The notes under the pieces were generated by a model. The model was not told where the DNA came from and did no database searches. It saw nothing but the letters and a program-made list of their open reading frames with translations. Positions 1 through 6,702 of a DNA stretch of 6,744 bases are shown here, piece after piece. The DNA is from Sulfurovum sp. bin170 (GTDB lineage: Bacteria; Campylobacterota; Campylobacteria; Campylobacterales; Sulfurovaceae). The stretch lies in NCBI RefSeq assembly GCF_010892395.1, contig NZ_JAACKB010000392.1, positions 1 to 6,744 of the forward strand. Direction: 5' to 3'. Numbering within the stretch: the first letter of the stretch is position 1; each line of letters begins with the position of its first letter. The position numbers were made by a program, and so were the translations under genes.

Positions 1-188
1 CTCAAAACATCTCCCATAGGAAAAGGATGATTCTCATAGAAAGGGAAAGAGAATCCAATATCTACACTATTGTTTTCATCTTTTATATCAACTAAAGCTA
101 AATGCATTTGTGCATAGAACTTTTGCCAGATGAAACCAAGAGTAATCTCTGTATCACCCATCAATTTAATATCAATATAGTATTTCAT
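1..188 (-). CDS. cas6f: Cas6f (Csy4) CRISPR endoribonuclease, 5' part, cut by window edge
   Basis: Cas6f recognises the hairpin of each type I-F repeat, cuts at its 3' base, and stays on the mature crRNA as the head of the Csy complex. Only the first 62 codons are present; the family is about 185-190 residues, so two thirds lie left of the window. The start is ATG at 188-186, and the protein begins MKYYIDIKL. This matches the YLDIRL-type first beta strand of Csy4. The stretch QKFYAQMHLALV at residues 22-33 aligns with the family's GKLHQALV segment. It places a histidine at residue 29 (codon 104-102), the same number as the catalytic His29 of Pseudomonas aeruginosa Csy4. IGFSFPFY at 44-51 corresponds to the next conserved strand (IGVSFP). 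The gene starts 7 bases after the csy3 stop, with only a weak AGG at 197-195 as ribosome binding site, so it is probably translationally coupled to csy3. The remaining catalytic and RNA-binding residues cannot be checked here. The gene is short enough to be missed by length-filtered ORF calling. Confidence 0.93.
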   Translation of the reverse strand, partial: MKYYIDIKLMGDTEITLGFIWQKFYAQMHLALVDIKDENNSVDIGFSFPFYENHPFPMGDVL

Positions 189-195
189 ACTAAGC

Positions 196-1215
196 CTACT
201 TATCGCTCTGACCAAACACACCACCACGCACAAGTACAGCCATCACATAATGCTCATCTTCTACGGAGTCAAGCTTTTCACCCTGTGCAAATTTGTCAAA
301 GAAAGTATAAAAATCTTTCTTCTCTTTTGGCGTTCTAAAGGCTTTTCCCATATTGGTCACAGCACCATAAGGCTCTATGGCTATCGCTCCATTTCCTGAC
401 TCTGTGCCAAACTCAGGATACCAAGTATCTATGCTTCGTAAAGCATTTCCTATCTTTTGAGAGTGCATAGAGGCTACACCATCTACAGCATACAAAATCT
501 TACTCTTTTTGCCTGCTCCTTTGTCCAAAACAAGCTCTTCACTAGGGTAGACCTCTTGGGCTTTTCCCACTTTGGCATAGGTTGTTATCTCTAACATCAA
601 AAACTCATCATCACTTGCAAGTGCATTAGCTATCTTTTCACCTAAATCTATAGCCTCTTTATTATCACTCTGCATAGAACGAATAGAAAAACTCTTAGCA
701 TCAAAGCTCCAACTCTTATTTGAAATCAAATCTTTAACTTCAACCTCAATAAACTCTGTTCCTACTCTGTTTCTCCATAAAAATCGTCCATTGGCTAAGT
801 TAATCGCATAACGCAATCCAAGCTCTCTAAACTGCTCTTTCTCTACATAACCTGCTATTGCTTCTTGATAGGTTTTTAAAAAATCTGAATTATTACAAGC
901 AGATGGCTCTTTGATACCACCCAAAACTTTTAGCGTAAAATTTAACACAAGTGTGTCTTGTAGTGGCTCCAAGGCACAAGAGTCTACTGTTTGCAAGTTT
1001 GCTTTTTCTACCTCTGCATTAAGTTTTGCAGGGTCATTTTTGATAGCAGGTTTTAGACGATTTGCAATCGTACCTCTCACCGATTTCTCTACCAATTTCA
1101 AAGCTGTTTTATTCTCTTTTTTGTCCCAAGTTGTTCCATACATCTGTCCATCTGATGGGACCAATTTCTTCTCATAAGCTAAAACCGATGCTACTTTACT
1201 TTTCTCTTTTGCCAT
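196..1215 (-). CDS. cas7f: Cas7f (Csy3), crRNA backbone subunit of the Csy complex
   Basis: This is the backbone subunit of the type I-F surveillance complex; by family knowledge six copies coat the crRNA spacer and present it to target DNA. The protein has 339 residues, close to the roughly 342 of the P. aeruginosa protein, so it is full length. Family blocks seen in order: VASVLAYEKKLVPSDG at 8-23; SVRGTIANRLK at 45-55; LRYAINLANGRFLWRNRVG at 134-152; an AVDGVASMHSQKIGNALR block ending at residue 260, followed by SIDTWYP; AIAIEPYGAVTNMGKAFR at 277-294; and VMAVLVRGGVFG at 324-335. The ATG at 1215-1213 has an AAGGA ribosome site at 1227-1223, 7 bases upstream and directly after the csy2 stop codon. 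The first residues (MAKEKSK) lead straight into the conserved block, which supports this start. It sits 12 bases after csy2 and 7 before cas6f in one operon. No frameshift or missing block is visible. Confidence 0.97.
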   Translation of the reverse strand: MAKEKSKVASVLAYEKKLVPSDGQMYGTTWDKKENKTALKLVEKSVRGTIANRLKPAIKNDPAKLNAEVEKANLQTVDSCALEPLQDTLVLNFTLKVLGGIKEPSACNNSDFLKTYQEAIAGYVEKEQFRELGLRYAINLANGRFLWRNRVGTEFIEVEVKDLISNKSWSFDAKSFSIRSMQSDNKEAIDLGEKIANALASDDEFLMLEITTYAKVGKAQEVYPSEELVLDKGAGKKSKILYAVDGVASMHSQKIGNALRSIDTWYPEFGTESGNGAIAIEPYGAVTNMGKAFRTPKEKKDFYTFFDKFAQGEKLDSVEDEHYVMAVLVRGGVFGQSDK

Positions 1216-1222
1216 GTTATTT

Positions 1223-1227
1223 TCCTT
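1223..1227 (-). promoter_or_regulatory. Ribosome binding site of csy3
   Basis: AAGGA on the minus strand immediately follows the csy2 stop codon (TAA at 1230-1228) and lies 7 bases before the csy3 ATG. It is a moderate match, weaker than that of csy2, although Csy3 is needed in the highest copy number in the complex. Confidence 0.75.
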
Positions 1228-2118
1228 TTAACTATTATTTTTATTTTGTTCACACAGATACAATCCATGCTCTTTGTCTGCACTGTAATACCATAAAATC
1301 TCATCAATAGACTCAATCTTATATGGCATCTTAAACTCGCCCAAGGTCACAACAGATTCAGCAAAACGATGAGGTGTATCTGGATCACGCTGATTTTTGG
1401 CAGATCCTAATTTTGATATACCCTGAAAACCTGTGGCTATAGGCACAATCCAACCAGCACTTTTTCGACTGCTTGACCAGAGTACTTTGCCCTCATCATC
1501 TTTTTCACAACTGTGATTAATCGTCACATACTCTAAAAGTGCATCTAAACCATCTAAACCTTGTTTCATCGCATCCATCATCAAGTCTCGTCGCTCGACA
1601 ATGGCATACCCAGGCATAAGTTTTCGGCGAATACGCTGTGTATCGCTCTCTTCACCTTGCTCTTCTCTCTCTATAATGGGTTTTCTAAGCTTGAAAATAT
1701 CGCCACCTGCCATTTTCATTCTTGATTTGAGATGATGCACCACTCTTTCTAAAAAGTTCTCTTCATCTCGTTTATGAAGTCCTGAAAATTCAATAACCAA
1801 AGAAACATCAAGATGTACTCTTGACTCTTCTATAAAAGCAGGTCGTTTTCCATCTTTCTCTACAGGGTTACTTGTCCCTACAATAGAGTAGACATAATCT
1901 CCAACCCCTTTATGCACTTGCAAATCAGCCTTATGGCTAACCACCCCTGTTGCCGTAAATTTCAACGCTTCAAAACCATCACTATTGAGCTTTCGTTGCA
2001 GAGCATGAACAGCTCCCAACCATGCAGTCATGGCAGGAAACCCTATGGTAAAAGGACTAGAGAGAGCATTTGCATTGTGTACCTCTATATGGGGTACAAT
2101 TAATAGAGTCTTTATCAT
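1228..2118 (-). CDS. cas5f: Cas5f (Csy2), crRNA 5'-handle binding subunit of the Csy complex
   Basis: Csy2 pairs with Csy1 as the tail of the type I-F complex. It holds the crRNA 5' handle and contributes to PAM-side DNA binding. The N-terminal block at residues 6-44 is diagnostic: LIVPHIEVHNANALSSP followed by GFPAMTAWLGAVHALQRKL. Later family blocks are KMAGGDIF at 135-142, MPGYAIVERRDL at 168-179, GWIVPIATGFQGIS at 222-235 and HRFAESVVTLGEF at 250-262. The protein has 296 residues, about 30 fewer than the 327 I recall for P. aeruginosa Csy2. It carries every block I can recognise, so this looks like a compact ortholog rather than a truncation. The ATG at 2118-2116 overlaps the csy1 stop by 4 bases (ATGA). 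A perfect AAGGAGG lies at 2132-2126, inside the csy1 coding region, 7 bases upstream. Coupling and a strong ribosome site suggest near-equal Csy1 and Csy2 synthesis, matching their heterodimer. Confidence 0.97.
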   Translation of the reverse strand: MIKTLLIVPHIEVHNANALSSPFTIGFPAMTAWLGAVHALQRKLNSDGFEALKFTATGVVSHKADLQVHKGVGDYVYSIVGTSNPVEKDGKRPAFIEESRVHLDVSLVIEFSGLHKRDEENFLERVVHHLKSRMKMAGGDIFKLRKPIIEREEQGEESDTQRIRRKLMPGYAIVERRDLMMDAMKQGLDGLDALLEYVTINHSCEKDDEGKVLWSSSRKSAGWIVPIATGFQGISKLGSAKNQRDPDTPHRFAESVVTLGEFKMPYKIESIDEILWYYSADKEHGLYLCEQNKNNS

Positions 2119-3392
2119 CGTAATGCCTCCTTATATTTTTCAAGAAGAGTCAAAAGATGTAAATACTCTCCTTTCCCAAACTTTATATGCTCTTTCTTTC
2201 CTACAACTTTCTTATAGCCCACATCAATGACCCATCGTGCTATCTCTTTTAACATCTTATCTAGCCACTCATCATTCTTTTCTCTCTCATCTTGATACTC
2301 ATGATGAAGCCATACTTTTTGATGATGTTTTAGTTTGGAGTTTTTTTCATAGTATTGCTCTTCTGAAACATTTCGTATCGCCCACATCTTATCAATGATT
2401 CTATCTATTATCTCTCCATAACGATAATCTCTACCCTCACGAATATTGACATTGTTATAGTCAGTTTTATAGATGTTATCTAGAGCAAAAAAAGTATCTT
2501 TGAACTCCCAAATACTTATAGAGTTTTTAAAAAAATCTATTTTAGGAAAATGAACTTCTCTTTTATCTAAAGTGGGTGGCATCGAATGGAGAAGCTGTGC
2601 CTTTCCTCCATTTTGAGAGTTTAACACAGAGATATTTTGAGGTTTAGTTCCTCCATATCCTATGGTAGTTAGATGATGAATCTCTCTATAGGCTTCTTCT
2701 GAAAATTTACTATTTTTTCTACTCTCTCGTAACTCTTTTAAAAGTTCTTTCTCCTCTTCATCTTCTCCAAAACGTATCTTATTAAGTCGTTTTCTCAACG
2801 CAAAAACCATACCAGAGTTAGTCAAAATAGAGAGTTGATGATAATCATCTTTTACAGGGAAATAGACTTGTTTTATTTTTGAACTTGTTACAGACTCTGT
2901 AGAAGTTGAGACCATTGCCAAAAATTCATCTCTCAACTCATTATAGTTTTTGTTCTTCATTGTCAAAAGAGAGATTGCCAATGATGTCTCTTCTTGTATA
3001 TGCTCTATGAGCTGTTTACCATCAGGCATTATCAAAGTTAAAAACTTATGCACATCCAAAGCAGCTGCATTACCCAAAGCATCTCGCTGAACTTCTACAT
3101 TTCCTGTCCGTAAAAATCCATCATCTCTTTTTTCTACATTGGCAATAATCGAAGTGACATAACCATTTTTGTTTTTTCTCGAACTCGGATGAGAAAAAGT
3201 ACATGGATGTGTCGCCATAGAAATCTGCCCTGCTCTTTTAGAAGCATTGGGCAACCAAACTTGCCGTGAAAATTCAATTGCACATTTTTCATGCAGTTCT
3301 AAAACCTCATCCTCTTCCATTGAAGATTTAAGATTTTTTTTAATCCAAGCCTCTTTTTTATCATCAAAAAACTTGGATATTGTTTTATTCAT
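2115..3392 (-). CDS. cas8f: Cas8f (Csy1), large subunit and PAM reader of the Csy complex
   Basis: Csy1 is the large subunit of the type I-F complex; with Csy2 it binds the crRNA 5' end and recognises the PAM. From the ATG at 3392-3390 the protein has 425 residues, close to the roughly 434 of P. aeruginosa Csy1. A longer reading from 3476 adds 28 codons that lie inside cas2-3. I reject it because the inner ATG has an AAAAGGAG site at 3407-3400, 7 bases upstream, and begins with the family-like MNKTISKFFDDKKEAWIKK. Conserved blocks: WLPNASKRAGQISMATHP at 46-63, GNAAALDVHKFL at 107-118, and GYGGTKPQNISVLNS at 245-259. In the last block Lys250 and Asn253 have the same spacing as the PAM-contacting Lys247 and Asn250 reported for P. 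aeruginosa; Asn108 may match its Asn111. The gap to cas2-3 is 22 bases. The csy2 start overlaps the stop codon by 4 bases. Confidence 0.96.
   Translation of the reverse strand: MNKTISKFFDDKKEAWIKKNLKSSMEEDEVLELHEKCAIEFSRQVWLPNASKRAGQISMATHPCTFSHPSSRKNKNGYVTSIIANVEKRDDGFLRTGNVEVQRDALGNAAALDVHKFLTLIMPDGKQLIEHIQEETSLAISLLTMKNKNYNELRDEFLAMVSTSTESVTSSKIKQVYFPVKDDYHQLSILTNSGMVFALRKRLNKIRFGEDEEEKELLKELRESRKNSKFSEEAYREIHHLTTIGYGGTKPQNISVLNSQNGGKAQLLHSMPPTLDKREVHFPKIDFFKNSISIWEFKDTFFALDNIYKTDYNNVNIREGRDYRYGEIIDRIIDKMWAIRNVSEEQYYEKNSKLKHHQKVWLHHEYQDEREKNDEWLDKMLKEIARWVIDVGYKKVVGKKEHIKFGKGEYLHLLTLLEKYKEALR
2126..2132 (-). promoter_or_regulatory. Consensus ribosome binding site of csy2
   Basis: A perfect AAGGAGG on the minus strand lies 7 bases before the csy2 ATG and within the last codons of csy1. 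Together with the 4-base ATGA overlap it indicates efficient, coupled translation of Csy2 with Csy1. Confidence 0.85.
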
Positions 3393-3399
3393 AATAGGT

Positions 3400-3407
3400 C
3401 TCCTTTT
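3400..3407 (-). promoter_or_regulatory. Strong ribosome binding site of csy1
   Basis: AAAAGGAG on the minus strand sits 7 bases before the ATG at 3392, in the 22-base gap after the cas2-3 stop. It decides the csy1 start in favour of 3392 over the in-frame ATG at 3476, which lies within the cas2-3 coding sequence. Confidence 0.85.
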
Positions 3408-3414
3408 AATTATT

Positions 3415-6400
3415 TTATATTTTAACCAACCCAAATTGGTCACTATACTCATACTCACTGCCCTCATAGTAGCCAAAGCTCAACTCTCCATATTTTATAG
3501 AGATAGCTCTTTTAGATTTGTCAAACTCTTCTACTAAAGTATTATAGTCTCTTCTCAACCACAATCCACTTCTCATCTCATCATCAATCTCTACTCTATT
3601 AATCTGCAATAACTCCTCTCTTTTGATAATATTGTCATACCCTTCTATCTCACAAAATGAATAATCTCTATTATTCTCATCATAAACCAAAAAAACTTTT
3701 TGTGTCGGTTCACTCTCTCTAAAGGGGTGCAAGTATTGTGGGTGTGCTGTCAAAAACCAATTCTCATCCAAATAGCCTTGCAGAGATGTTGCCCCTTTTC
3801 CATCATAAGAGGTTAAATATTTTTGAGTTTGATAATGTTCCAAGTCACTCAATGAAGATTTCTGCTTTAATTTTTCAGGCTTCATTACTCTAGCCGTTGC
3901 ATCCAATCGCTCTTCAAGAGCTTTTGTATCTACCAATTCTCTCATATCATGCGTATCCAAGGTTATGCCAACTTCATACCCAGGATAGTTAAAATAGGCT
4001 TCTCCCTCTTCATCATTCTCTTTAAAAGCTTTATAGTTATACTGCATCAGAGCAATATTGGGATTACTTATCTCCTCAACTCTATGTCGTCTAACACGAC
4101 CTGCCAATTGAATAATAGAACGATACGAAGAGGGTTCTATCACAGCCCAATCAAAATCATGGTCTCGACCAACCTCCTCTACAGGTGTTGCTACCAATAC
4201 AAAAATCATATCTTTAGTTTTACATCTATCTAAATGCGAACGAACAACCTCATCTTCAAATGCTTTTGGCTCTTCCCCCTCTTTCTCTTTTCGTTTTAAC
4301 ACACCCTCTAGGTACTGCTCTTGGGCTTGTCGTAAAAGCAACACTTGATTAGAGTGATATGCCATCACTTTCATCTCAACATCCTCACTTTCCTCTTTAG
4401 CTAAAAACTTTGCTAATGCCACACAAGGTCGTATGTTTGCCATACGAACAACACCAAAGGAAACACGAATATTGGTTCTGTTATCTACTGTATAATGAAG
4501 CTTATGATTTTGAACAATGGCACTCTTTATTTTAGAAAAATAATGCTTCTCTTTACTCTCCTCCTCTTCAAACTCACTCTCTTCCATCTCCTCTTGACAG
4601 TCTACTATCTCTACTTTTCGTTTGACAGGTTCTAACTTCAAATTAGAGACACGCTTTTTTACAAACTTTGTATGTGCTTCTCTATAGTTCTCTACGGCTT
4701 CCATACTTTTTGAACTATGCACCAATGAAACTTCTGTTTTAAACTCATCAATCCATGCACAGACTATCTCATTTTTAGCCTCTCTTGCTTTACAAAAGAG
4801 TTGCCACCCTTTTTTATAGGCATTAAAATATCCTTCTGCCAAATCAGGTGGAATGGTCGCAGAGGAAATCATCACTTTTCTACCAAGCATCCCTGCTAAA
4901 TAAATCAACCGTCCTATGGCAATAAGGTCAGAACCTGTAAAGTCGTCTATCTCATCTATAACCAAATCTGAACTCATCAGACGCAAAGAGGGCAAAATAT
5001 ATTTTCCACCTCTTTTTGTCTCTGTTGCACCCATCAAATGGTCAATGGTACAGACTAAGACAGGAGCATAGAGAAAAGCTTTATCTTTGGGCTTTTTAAG
5101 CACTGTAGCCAAGCCTTCTTCAGGAATAGCCGAATCAAAATCTATCCACTCATCAAGTAGTGATTCACTAGACTCTGAACCATAATCTTCTACAGGTTCA
5201 GACGCTTCTTCTTTGGCTCTGTTATGTAGTTCCAAAACAGCTTTAGAGCCTATCAACACGGCCAACTCACTCTCATCTAATCCAATACGTTCTCTATACT
5301 CATCGCCTGTTTGCAAGGTAAGTGTTCTAAGCCCTAAAGCCAAAACATACCGAAGTGTATCTCTCTCTTCGGCTATGCACTGCATTACTTTTGCATTAGC
5401 AAAAGTTTTACCACAACCTGTACTTGCTATATTGACAGCAAAAAAACCTTGCCTTTTATCAGTTTCCATAAAAGGTTTTAGTTTATTAACAGCTTTGTCT
5501 TGCCAAGAAAAAGCTGTTGGGCTTCTCTTTTTTAGCACTCTATTGTCCTCAACCAACGGTGGCTCTTTTTCAAAAGCAGGTAATAGGTAAACTGTTTTTA
5601 AAGCACTCTTCATCACACCACAAAGATGCTCATCAAGCTTCTGTTTTAACACTTTGGTTTTTGGGTCAGTGTTGGCAAAGAGTCCCTGCGTATCTTTCCA
5701 TGCCATATCAGCATCACGAGAGGAGTAATAATGGTCTCCCAACATCAAAGCCAATCGTGCATGATGTAAAACCACTCTGTAACTTCCATCGTTCATAGCC
5801 TCTTCCAGCAGATACAAAGAACCAAGCAGACGATTTGACCATTTTTTAAGCTCTTTTTTCCATTTAACCGAACTGCTCAACAATCCATGAGGAAACTCAA
5901 AACATTGTTTTAAACGCTTTTGATACTCCTCTTCATCATACCTATTCTCATATCCCCAAGATTGAGTAATATACTCCAAAGCATCATCAATAGAATTGGA
6001 CTCTACACCATTCCACTCTTGTCGAATCTTATCTTTTTTTACTGAATCACTAGGCAACCGATGATGAGAAACAATCAACCACATAATAAGCTTGGCAGAA
6101 TTAGGAAGATTTTTAAAAACTTGCCTATCTACACCCAGCACACTTTTTTTCAAACCCTCTTCATCTATCTCACCCAAAGTCAAAGAATTCAACCAACCCT
6201 CTTCACTCTTCTCATTTTGAACGATAAAAGCATGAAGCAACATACAAGAAATCCACTCATGCCGAATAGGGTCACCTTGTTTAGTACTAGACTTTAATTT
6301 TTCTTGAAAAAGTTTGGTCGATTTACCCCAATCATGAAAGAGAGCAGAGAGAGCTGTCAAGGACTGAATAAGAGGTAGGTACTTCCAATCACTCTCTTTA

Positions 6401-6702
6401 TAATTATCCAAAATATTTTTTTTCGTCCAATTCACAGGCACAATTCCCTCCTTATTAAATCTATCTCTATTCCCTACTACCCACAAAAAGTCACTACGAC
6501 TACGACTTCGTATCCAGTGACAAGACACAGCTGTACTTTTAGAAGCAGTTTTACTAAGCAATTTTTTGACAGCCTTTAAACCTTCTTGGGTTATGATTGT
6601 CTGCCAAGTATTGTCACCTATACGATTGGCAAAAGAGTCTAAAACTCTTCTCGTTCTTTTTAGAGCATTTTTCTCACATTGTGAAATGAAAGTAACCATC
6701 AT
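3415..6702 (-). CDS. cas2-3: Cas2-3 fusion: Cas2-like domain, HD nuclease and DExD/H helicase of type I-F
   Basis: This is the target-degrading nuclease-helicase of type I-F. It is recruited by the Csy complex after target binding, and its Cas2 part associates with Cas1 for spacer acquisition. The 1095 residues compare with about 1076 in P. aeruginosa. Residues 1-95 are the Cas2-like domain (FISQCEKNALKRTRR, GDNTWQTIIT, STAVSCHWIR, LWVVGNR). The HD domain shows FHDWGKS at 122-128 (His123, Asp124), His148 in RHEW, and the pair His213-His214. Helicase motifs: Walker A STGCGKT at 427-433, DEID at 583-586, SAT at 614-616, the ATPVEEVGRD segment at 838-847, and motif VI QLAGRVRRHR at 865-874. An accessory C-terminal region follows from about residue 940. 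Two strongly acidic, low-complexity stretches (about 498-519 and 704-719) interrupt the helicase. Tandem ATGs at 6702 and 6699 are both possible starts. A GGAG at 6710-6707 is 4 bases from the first and 7 from the second, so 6699 may be the true one. All catalytic motifs are intact, so it is probably active. Confidence 0.97.
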   Translation of the reverse strand: MMVTFISQCEKNALKRTRRVLDSFANRIGDNTWQTIITQEGLKAVKKLLSKTASKSTAVSCHWIRSRSRSDFLWVVGNRDRFNKEGIVPVNWTKKNILDNYKESDWKYLPLIQSLTALSALFHDWGKSTKLFQEKLKSSTKQGDPIRHEWISCMLLHAFIVQNEKSEEGWLNSLTLGEIDEEGLKKSVLGVDRQVFKNLPNSAKLIMWLIVSHHRLPSDSVKKDKIRQEWNGVESNSIDDALEYITQSWGYENRYDEEEYQKRLKQCFEFPHGLLSSSVKWKKELKKWSNRLLGSLYLLEEAMNDGSYRVVLHHARLALMLGDHYYSSRDADMAWKDTQGLFANTDPKTKVLKQKLDEHLCGVMKSALKTVYLLPAFEKEPPLVEDNRVLKKRSPTAFSWQDKAVNKLKPFMETDKRQGFFAVNIASTGCGKTFANAKVMQCIAEERDTLRYVLALGLRTLTLQTGDEYRERIGLDESELAVLIGSKAVLELHNRAKEEASEPVEDYGSESSESLLDEWIDFDSAIPEEGLATVLKKPKDKAFLYAPVLVCTIDHLMGATETKRGGKYILPSLRLMSSDLVIDEIDDFTGSDLIAIGRLIYLAGMLGRKVMISSATIPPDLAEGYFNAYKKGWQLFCKAREAKNEIVCAWIDEFKTEVSLVHSSKSMEAVENYREAHTKFVKKRVSNLKLEPVKRKVEIVDCQEEMEESEFEEEESKEKHYFSKIKSAIVQNHKLHYTVDNRTNIRVSFGVVRMANIRPCVALAKFLAKEESEDVEMKVMAYHSNQVLLLRQAQEQYLEGVLKRKEKEGEEPKAFEDEVVRSHLDRCKTKDMIFVLVATPVEEVGRDHDFDWAVIEPSSYRSIIQLAGRVRRHRVEEISNPNIALMQYNYKAFKENDEEGEAYFNYPGYEVGITLDTHDMRELVDTKALEERLDATARVMKPEKLKQKSSLSDLEHYQTQKYLTSYDGKGATSLQGYLDENWFLTAHPQYLHPFRESEPTQKVFLVYDENNRDYSFCEIEGYDNIIKREELLQINRVEIDDEMRSGLWLRRDYNTLVEEFDKSKRAISIKYGELSFGYYEGSEYEYSDQFGLVKI

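Noticed and set aside
102..338. Plus-strand open frames (for example 102-338, 911-1177, 3247-3537, 5213-5590)
   Set aside because: They are antisense shadows of strongly conserved minus-strand cas genes, show no family motifs, and have no convincing ribosome sites.
1660..1682. CT-rich stretch with a TATAAT-like string on the plus strand
   Set aside because: It lies inside the conserved csy2 coding region and reflects Glu/Arg-rich codons (GAA, GAG, AGA) on the other strand. No -35 partner or downstream plus-strand gene supports a promoter.
3393..3414. Possible internal promoter or terminator between cas2-3 and csy1
   Set aside because: The 22-base gap holds only the csy1 ribosome site and AT-rich bases. 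There is no hairpin and no paired promoter elements.
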